DNA from: Thermoplasmata archaeon
GTDB taxonomy: Archaea; Thermoplasmatota; Thermoplasmata; Thermoplasmatales; Thermoplasmataceae
Direction: 5' to 3'
NCBI GenBank assembly: GCA_021806355.1
Contig: JAJZXT010000022.1
Span: 1-9,378 of the forward strand
DNA: 9,378 nucleotides
The position numbers and the translations under genes were made by a program. The notes below the pieces were generated by a model. It did no database searches. It saw only the letters and a list, made by a program, of their open reading frames with translations, and was not told the DNA's origin. The stretch's first letter is position 1, and each line of letters starts with the position of its first letter. Below are positions 5,013-9,378 of the stretch, piece after piece.

Positions 5013-5812
5013 TACAGCCTGTGGCTTCAGTTGTAATCACGGTCAAAAACGAAGCAAAGAATTTGCCCCCGCTGCTTAACATTCTTCTGAAAAGCAGCAT
5101 TCCTGCAGAAATAATTATAGTGGATTCAAACAGCGAAGATGGAACCGCTGAATTAATGGCCAGGATATCGAAGGAAAACAGCCTTGTCAAATATATTAGA
5201 ATGCCATGCTCAAGGGGGCAGGGAAGGAATATAGGAGTCAGGGAATCAGAAACTGGAAATATACTCTTTACCGATGGGGACGCAGTGCCACAGGAGCAGT
5301 GGATTGAGAATATGGTTTCCGCATTGAAAGACAACGAACTGGTTGCAGGGAAAACAGAAAGTTTTGATGGAAAGGGGACTAGCACGATTCCAAGGATGGA
5401 ACTGTTTTTCATGGGTTTTGAAATAACGCTACCTTCCATGAACCTTGCAATCAGGAAAGAACTTTTCAATAGGCTGAAAGGTTTTGACGAATCATTTGTC
5501 ACTGCTGAAGACATTGACATGAATCTGAGGGCGGTTATGGCCGGGGCTAAGTGGGCAGTATGCGATAAATGCGTCGTCAGCCACAGATCAAGGGAAAATA
5601 TACCTGCCCTGATGAAGCAGGCCTTCTGGAACGGGTATGGCCGAAGACAACTCAGGAACAAGAACAGGGAAATATGGAAGCAGATAGAGAAGGGTAAAAT
5701 AAGAAGGGAAAGCATGACTTTTCACTGGTTATTGAGAAATTTCACGGGACTGTTGGGTTATATGTATTGCATGCTCAGGAAAATTAATTTTGAAGAAAAT
5801 GCAGGGCAATGA
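5003..5812 (+). CDS. Family 2 glycosyltransferase (GT-A fold)
   Basis: This 269-residue protein is a GT2 family inverting glycosyltransferase that would move a sugar from a nucleotide- or lipid-linked donor to an acceptor. Seen in order: the first strand ASVVITVKNEAKNLPPLL (8-25); IIIVDSNSEDGT with the nucleotide-binding Asp41 (37-48); the metal-binding DxD as TDGDA (D91, D93); GFDESF (160-165); and the AEDIDMNLR block with acidic Glu169-Asp170, the likely catalytic base region. His194 follows in VVSHRSR. The C-terminal 70 residues are basic and aromatic, with no obvious membrane helix, so the enzyme is probably cytosolic or peripheral. Donor and acceptor cannot be told from sequence. The start is either TTG 5003 (with GAGGG upstream) or GTG 5021. 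The adjoining locus for a heavily glycosylated surface protein is suggestive only, since the two are on opposite strands and 1 kb apart. Confidence 0.88.
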   Translation: MGIIQPVASVVITVKNEAKNLPPLLNILLKSSIPAEIIIVDSNSEDGTAELMARISKENSLVKYIRMPCSRGQGRNIGVRESETGNILFTDGDAVPQEQWIENMVSALKDNELVAGKTESFDGKGTSTIPRMELFFMGFEITLPSMNLAIRKELFNRLKGFDESFVTAEDIDMNLRAVMAGAKWAVCDKCVVSHRSRENIPALMKQAFWNGYGRRQLRNKNREIWKQIEKGKIRRESMTFHWLLRNFTGLLGYMYCMLRKINFEENAGQ

Positions 5813-5825
5813 TCCAGATTTTTCC

Positions 5826-5837
5826 TTAAAACATATA
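5826..5837 (+). promoter_or_regulatory. TATA-like box of the mutase operon
   Basis: TTAAAACATATA lies 24-35 bases before the ATG at 5861, after a short T-run (5819-5823) that could end the glycosyltransferase transcript. Transcription would begin within a few bases of the start codon. No operator-like repeat is visible. Confidence 0.5.
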
Positions 5838-5860
5838 TTGTAATTATCACTAAGGAATGC

Positions 5861-7579
5861 ATGGAAGATGGGAAGGGTTTCTGGCATTCAAAACTGAATG
5901 AAGTACAGAAAAGAATGCCTTCATCAGAGAATGAGGATATTGAAAGATGGAGAAAGCAGACTCTGGAGCCTTGGGAAAAGAGTACCAATTGCGAGCCGGT
6001 GGAGCATGTTAATTCATCATCTATTGAAATTAAGGAATTATACACGGAAAGTGATCTTCCCCATGGGCAGAAAGAACTTTTGGGTTACCCGGGAGAATAC
6101 CCATTCACCAGGGGTGTTTATCCGAATATGTATAGGGGCAAGCCGTGGACAATGAGGATGTTCTCTGGATTCGGCACTCCTGAAGACACCAACGCAAGGC
6201 TTAAATATCTCATTAGCCACGGGGAAACCGGCCTGAGCATCGCATTTGATATGCCGACGTTATACGCATACGACTGCGACAATAAGAGATCAGATGGTGA
6301 GATAGGCAAGTGCGGGGTAAACGTCTCCTCACTCAAGGATATGGAGGTAATCTTTGACGGGATAGATCTTTCAAAGGTCACAACATCAATGACAATAAAT
6401 GCGCCGGCAGCTGTCCTCACAGCGATGTATTTTGCAATCGCAAAGAAGCAGGGACTGTCGCTTGCAAGCATCGGTGGAACAGTGCAGGCCGATATCCTGA
6501 AGGAGTACATTGCACAGAAGGAGTGGATTTATCCCCCGGAGGCTCATATACGCATCATCAGGGACATGATGGTCTACTGCACGGAAAACGTTCCAAAATG
6601 GAATTATATAAGCATCTCCGGTTATCACATAAGGGAAGCAGGTTCAAGTGCAGTCCAGGAGCTTGCGTTCACGCTGGCGGATGGATTCTATTACGTGGAA
6701 ATGGGAAAAGCGGCGGGTCTTGATGTTGATAAATTTGCTCCCCGGCTTTCATTCTTCTTTAATTCATCAATCAACTTCTTTGAGGAGATAGCCAAAATGA
6801 GGGCAGCGAGGAGAATATGGGCAACCGCACTGAAGGAGAAGTATGGTGCCAGGAGCAAGAGGGCCATGATGCTTCGTTTCCATACCCAGACATCGGGATA
6901 TACGCTGACATGGCAGCAGCCGCACATTAACATCATAAGGACGGCATTCGAGGGTCTTGCTGCAGTACTGGGCGGAACCCAGAGCCTGCACACAAACTCC
7001 TATGACGAAGCTATGGCACTTCCATCGGAAGAGGCCGTCAAGGTTGCCCTGAGAACCCAGCAGATCATAGCCGAGGAAACAGGGGTAACAGATACAGTCG
7101 ATCCACTGGCCGGATCTTACTACGTGGAATGGTTGACCAACAAGATCGAGGAGGAAGCATACCGGTATTTTGACAAGATTGAGTCAATGGGAGGCATTCT
7201 GGAAGCCGTGAAGAATGGATACATCCAGAGAGAGATTGCATCTACATCCTACAGGAGGCAAAAGAGGATTGAGGAGGGCAGGGAAGTCATGGTCGGGGCA
7301 AATAAGTATGTCGAGGCAGAAGAAAAGCCAATCAGCATCCTGAGAATACCGAGGGAAGCCCAGGAAATTCAGATCAAGCGGCTAAGGGATGTGAAGGCAA
7401 CAAGGGATAGGGACAGGGTTGAAGGTGCCCTTGGAAGATTGAGGAAGGCGATGGAGAATCCCGATGAGAATGTCATGCCCTATCTCATAGAGGCTGTGGA
7501 AGCTTATGCCACACTGGAAGAAATAAGCAATGTTGGGAGGGAGGTTTATGGCGGCTGGAAAGAACCAATCATCATATAA
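5861..7579 (+). CDS. B12-dependent acyl-CoA mutase, large subunit; isobutyryl-CoA mutase-like
   Basis: This 572-residue protein is the catalytic TIM-barrel subunit of the methylmalonyl-CoA mutase superfamily, made without its B12-binding domain, which is the next gene. Known Propionibacterium mutase residues map with a constant offset of 12: Tyr75 to Tyr87, Thr85 to Thr97, Arg87 to Arg99, Gln197 to Gln209, Tyr243 to Tyr255, His244 to His256, Arg283 to Arg295 and Ser285 to Ser297. The two specificity residues differ: Tyr89 is Phe101 and Arg207 is Gln219. That Phe/Gln pair is typical of isobutyryl-CoA mutase (isobutyryl-CoA to n-butyryl-CoA), while methylmalonyl-CoA mutase needs Arg to bind the substrate carboxylate. 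Arg82 is Lys94. The position that is Asp in 2-hydroxyisobutyryl-CoA mutases is Ala128, which argues against that activity. The family is certain; the substrate is an inference from these residues. The likely role is in branched-chain amino acid or fatty acid carbon flow. Confidence 0.95.
   Translation: MEDGKGFWHSKLNEVQKRMPSSENEDIERWRKQTLEPWEKSTNCEPVEHVNSSSIEIKELYTESDLPHGQKELLGYPGEYPFTRGVYPNMYRGKPWTMRMFSGFGTPEDTNARLKYLISHGETGLSIAFDMPTLYAYDCDNKRSDGEIGKCGVNVSSLKDMEVIFDGIDLSKVTTSMTINAPAAVLTAMYFAIAKKQGLSLASIGGTVQADILKEYIAQKEWIYPPEAHIRIIRDMMVYCTENVPKWNYISISGYHIREAGSSAVQELAFTLADGFYYVEMGKAAGLDVDKFAPRLSFFFNSSINFFEEIAKMRAARRIWATALKEKYGARSKRAMMLRFHTQTSGYTLTWQQPHINIIRTAFEGLAAVLGGTQSLHTNSYDEAMALPSEEAVKVALRTQQIIAEETGVTDTVDPLAGSYYVEWLTNKIEEEAYRYFDKIESMGGILEAVKNGYIQREIASTSYRRQKRIEEGREVMVGANKYVEAEEKPISILRIPREAQEIQIKRLRDVKATRDRDRVEGALGRLRKAMENPDENVMPYLIEAVEAYATLEEISNVGREVYGGWKEPIII
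7535..7543 (+). promoter_or_regulatory. Ribosome binding site deciding the start of the B12-binding subunit
   Basis: GGGAGGGAG lies 4 bases before ATG 7548, a strong site inside the end of the large-subunit gene. An in-frame ATG at 7530 lies before this site and lacks one of its own, so 7548 is preferred. Confidence 0.75.
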
Positions 7580-8000
7580 GCAGAGACCGCCTAAGATACT
7601 GCTTGCGAAACCAGGCATCGACGGCCACGACAGGGGTGTGCTCGTACTGGCAAGGGCCTTCAGGGACGCAGGCATGGAGGTCCTTTATGCAGGATTGCTT
7701 CCAACGCCTGAAGAGGTTATCGATACCGCTGTCAATGAGGATGTTGATGTAATTGCAATGAGTCTCCTCAATGGTGCACATCTTACAGTTTTCAAAAGGG
7801 TTGCGGATCTTATGAAGGAAAGGGGAATTGATGATATTGCCCTTGTTGGTGGAGGAACGATACCAGAGGAAGATAAACCTGCGCTTGAGGCAATGGGAAT
7901 AACTGGGAATTATGGCCCCGGAACTCCTCTATCCATAATTATTGAGCACGTTCAAAGGAGATCAGCGGAAGCAAGGAAGAAAAAGATGGAGCAGGATTAA
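7548..8000 (+). CDS. B12-binding small subunit of the acyl-CoA mutase
   Basis: This 150-residue protein is the cobalamin-binding partner of the preceding subunit; together they form the working mutase. It has the full base-off/His-on signature: Asp25-Gly-His27-Asp-Arg-Gly30, where His27 replaces dimethylbenzimidazole as the lower ligand of cobalt, then Ser72-Leu-Leu74, then GGG at 101-103. The Rossmann-like fold begins at PKILLAKPGIDGHDRG and ends near NYGPGTPLSIII; a charged tail (RRSAEARKKKMEQD) follows. The first 13 residues are polar and variable. The length is normal for a separate subunit in archaea. The start at ATG 7548 is fixed by a strong ribosome site; it overlaps the large-subunit gene by 32 bases, which implies coupled translation. 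The coding end in turn overlaps the next gene. Confidence 0.95.
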   Translation: MAAGKNQSSYKQRPPKILLAKPGIDGHDRGVLVLARAFRDAGMEVLYAGLLPTPEEVIDTAVNEDVDVIAMSLLNGAHLTVFKRVADLMKERGIDDIALVGGGTIPEEDKPALEAMGITGNYGPGTPLSIIIEHVQRRSAEARKKKMEQD

Positions 8001-8967
8001 AACGAACGTCTCGGAATTAATATCCGGAATCAGGGAGAACAAATTTGCCAGCATTGCCCGGGCAATATCCATCATTGAGGACGGGAATTCAGTCAGGAGA
8101 AAGGATATTCTCAGGAGAATCGGCAAGCCGGAAAAGAGATCTCACATTGTCGGTATAACCGGACCTCCCGGTATCGGGAAAAGCACACTGATAGGCAACC
8201 TCTCTTCAGGGATGATGGATCAGGGGTTGAGAACCTCTGTCCTCGCAATTGATGCATCAAGCCCGTTCACAGGTGGTTCACTTCTTGGGAACAGGATTCG
8301 GATGCAGGAGAATCTTCGCGATGCTAACATTTTCATGAGGAGCCTTGCCAACAGGGGAGAAAAAGGAGGCCTCTCAAGATCGGCGATCGGTGCAGTGAGG
8401 ATCCTTGAAGCTGCAGGCAACCAGGAAATTATAATTGAAACGGTCGGGGCAGGGCAGGCAGATCTTGATATAATGAACCTTGCTGACACAATCGTCCTTG
8501 TGCTTGCTCCGGGTCTGGGTGATGAAATACAGGCTATCAAGGCAGGGATCATGGAAATATCAGATATCTACGTGATCAACAAGATGGACAGGGAAGGCGC
8601 TTATTTTGCAATGAAGGACATAGAGGACATTGTATCGATGGATGAGAATTCCGGCTGGAAAAGGCCTGTCGTGGGGACAACCAACCAGGATTTGTCCAGT
8701 TATAAGTCCTTGATTGATGCAATCTGTTCCCATAGGAAATACCTTGAGGGCAGGAACCTGCTTTCAGTCAAGAGGGGGCTTATGGAAATGGAAACAGCAC
8801 TCGAAGATGAAATTGACGAAAAAATAACCAGGAAGCTGAAGGAGATGCTTCACAATGAAGAAAGGAAGGAAAATGTCAATCTTGCCACGGAGGATCCATA
8901 CACCGCTGCTGAAAGGTTGCTTCAAAATTTTATAAAGATCCGTGAACAGTCAACATCATCTCCTTGA
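7942..8967 (+). CDS. meaB: MeaB/ArgK-type G3E GTPase, mutase chaperone
   Basis: This P-loop GTPase of the G3E family gates delivery of adenosylcobalamin to the mutase and guards it against inactivation. Seen, counting from TTG 7942: Walker A GPPGIGKST (74-82); AIDASSPFTGGSLLGNRIRM (102-121), the conserved Mg/switch region; IETVGAGQAD (165-174), the Walker B/switch region; the guanine-specific NKMD (213-216); and the C-terminal helical arm with DPYTAAERLL (318-327) used for dimer formation. The start is uncertain. TTG 7942 lies 59 bases inside the previous gene and has no ribosome site. Family members usually begin near residue 22 here, and the only site-like sequence (GGAG, 7988-7991) points at an ATT at 7996. 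Older ArgK (arginine kinase) labels for this family are misleading; operon context makes the mutase role firm. It is the last gene of the operon. Confidence 0.93.
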   Translation: MSTFKGDQRKQGRKRWSRIKTNVSELISGIRENKFASIARAISIIEDGNSVRRKDILRRIGKPEKRSHIVGITGPPGIGKSTLIGNLSSGMMDQGLRTSVLAIDASSPFTGGSLLGNRIRMQENLRDANIFMRSLANRGEKGGLSRSAIGAVRILEAAGNQEIIIETVGAGQADLDIMNLADTIVLVLAPGLGDEIQAIKAGIMEISDIYVINKMDREGAYFAMKDIEDIVSMDENSGWKRPVVGTTNQDLSSYKSLIDAICSHRKYLEGRNLLSVKRGLMEMETALEDEIDEKITRKLKEMLHNEERKENVNLATEDPYTAAERLLQNFIKIREQSTSSP

Positions 8968-9042
8968 CCTGCAGATCAAGAACCACACCCGGGATCTATC
9001 GACAATCGCGATAAAGCTATTGGGAGGAATCCAACAGCAGGG

Positions 9043-9052
9043 AATATATATC
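9043..9052 (+). promoter_or_regulatory. TATA-like box for the antitoxin-like gene
   Basis: AATATATATC is centred 26 bases before ATG 9074, a good fit for a leaderless archaeal promoter. Confidence 0.6.
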
Positions 9053-9073
9053 ACTTAGCGGTAAGAGATTCAT

Positions 9074-9226
9074 ATGAAAACTATCAAAATTGACGATGAA
9101 ACATACAATAAACTCAAAGAGATGAAGGGAGAGAAAAGTTTCAGTAAATTTCTGAGCTGCATTGCAGGAGGTGTGCTGGTCGGATCAAAAGGAAACATAA
9201 AAAAATTCTACGGTATCTTATCATAA
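9074..9226 (+). CDS. VapB-type antitoxin, short and probably truncated
   Basis: This 50-residue protein starts with MKTIKIDDETYNKLKEMKGE followed by SFSKFL, the usual opening of archaeal VapB antitoxins of the ribbon-helix-helix DUF217 type. In that class an N-terminal strand and two helices bind DNA and the C-terminal half wraps the toxin. Here the ending GNIKKFYGILS resembles the point where toxin-binding sequence would begin, but a TAA follows at once, about 20-30 residues earlier than is typical. The stop lies where an IS200/IS605-type element appears to begin, so the break may come from that insertion. No VapC (PIN-domain) toxin is in the window; it could lie beyond the element or be lost. 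Family assignment is by motif and moderately sure; the truncation is inferred. Confidence 0.65.
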   Translation: MKTIKIDDETYNKLKEMKGEKSFSKFLSCIAGGVLVGSKGNIKKFYGILS

Positions 9227-9238
9227 TGAGCGGGAAAA

Positions 9239-9258
9239 CCCACTTCTTCAGGGGTGGG
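9239..9258. repeat. Hairpin at the left end of the tnpB element
   Basis: CCCACTTC and GGGGTGGG pair over 8 positions (two are G-T) around a TTCA loop. The bases just before (GGGAAAACCC, 9232-9241) can form a competing small hairpin using the same CCC. IS200/IS605 ends are recognised as folded single strands, so this may be the terminal hairpin. Similar TTCA-capped hairpins are more familiar at right ends, so its role is open. Confidence 0.6.
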
Positions 9259-9308
9259 ATGAAAGCGAACACAACATGTAATAACCACGATACAATCACG
9301 CAAATAGC

Positions 9309-9378
9309 ATGTACAAAGCCTACAGATTCAGGATGTACCCCAATGAGGATCAGAAGATTCTCATTGAGAAGCATATTG
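9309..9378 (+). CDS. tnpB: TnpB, N-terminal part (RNA-guided nuclease of IS200/IS605 elements)
   Basis: The last 70 bases encode MYKAYRFRMYPNEDQ and a further eight residues, the standard N-terminus of TnpB proteins of IS200/IS605 and IS1341-type elements (the helix-turn-helix domain). TnpB is the small RNA-guided DNA endonuclease from which Cas12 proteins descend; it uses an RNA made from the right end of the element. Only 23 residues are visible, so the RuvC active site and zinc finger cannot be judged, nor whether the gene is intact. The ATG at 9309 gives the usual MY-K-YRF-R start. Confidence 0.85.
   Translation, partial: MYKAYRFRMYPNEDQKILIEKHI

Larger units (their letters stand above)
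9227..9378 (+). mobile_element. IS200/IS605-type element, left part only (tnpB at the window edge)
   Basis: The region after the antitoxin stop holds a strong imperfect hairpin (9239-9258) and then the start of tnpB, with no tnpA in the 82 bases between. Elements with tnpB alone (IS1341 type) are common in archaea and depend on a TnpA made elsewhere. The element left boundary is inferred from the antitoxin break and hairpin. The right end, including any guide RNA, is outside the window. Confidence 0.6.

Noticed and set aside
4960..5715. 251-codon minus-strand frame
   Set aside because: It is the mirror of the glycosyltransferase gene, with Ser/Phe/Leu-rich content and no family resemblance; the plus strand has complete GT2 motifs.
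5861..7579. 2-hydroxyisobutyryl-CoA mutase as the function of the large subunit
   Set aside because: That group typically has Ile where this protein has Phe101, and Asp where this has Ala128; only the Gln is shared.
9141..9374. 77-codon minus-strand frame at the right edge
   Set aside because: It runs antisense to the antitoxin end, the hairpin and the tnpB start, all of which are better supported.
1..9378. CRISPR array or phage defence cluster
   Set aside because: I found no regularly spaced repeats and no cas or defence genes. TnpB at the edge is a transposon gene, not a CRISPR component.

Overview
The window reads as archaeal chromosome, most likely Thermoplasmata (Thermoplasma, Ferroplasma or Cuniculiplasma-like). 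Pointers are an archaeal GINS (Gins51-type) gene, an archaeal-type RNase P RNA, a tRNA-Trp gene interrupted at 37/38 by an intron that itself looks like a box C/D guide RNA, heavy use of AGG/AGA and ATA codons, and TATA-like boxes about 25 bases before several start codons (leaderless style). The genus is not fixed by what I can see.

Positions 1-1200 are a scrapyard next to a tRNA. In order there is an unidentified C-terminal fragment, the C-terminus of an IS630-type transposase (minus strand), the C-terminal third of an IS21-family istB (plus strand), and the catalytic C-terminus of a tyrosine recombinase reading into the 3' end of tRNA-Trp (minus strand, 939-1078). A short truncated minus-strand reading frame lies just upstream of the tRNA. 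This is what a decayed element integrated at a tRNA gene, later hit by insertion sequences, would leave behind.

Positions 1380-5812 are ordinary chromosome: gins51 (plus), a large glycosylation-rich membrane-anchored surface protein (minus), the RNase P RNA gene (plus), then a small Cys/His protein overlapping a family 2 glycosyltransferase (plus).

Positions 5861-8967 form a compact three-gene operon: the large catalytic subunit of a B12-dependent acyl-CoA mutase, its separate B12-binding subunit, and a MeaB/ArgK-type GTPase that loads and protects the cofactor. The genes overlap, so they are probably translated together. A default annotation would be methylmalonyl-CoA mutase, but the two residues that set substrate choice are Phe101 and Gln219, the isobutyryl-CoA mutase pair, in place of the Tyr and Arg of methylmalonyl-CoA mutase. 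I therefore read the system as isobutyryl-CoA/n-butyryl-CoA mutase-like.

The right edge (9040-9378) carries a short, apparently truncated VapB-type antitoxin with no toxin visible, followed at once by the left part of an IS200/IS605-type element: a strong hairpin and the first 23 codons of tnpB, which runs off the window.

The two observations most worth a second look are the tRNA-Trp intron, whose two guide segments point exactly at positions 34 and 39 although one box is degenerate, and the substrate-specificity residues of the mutase.
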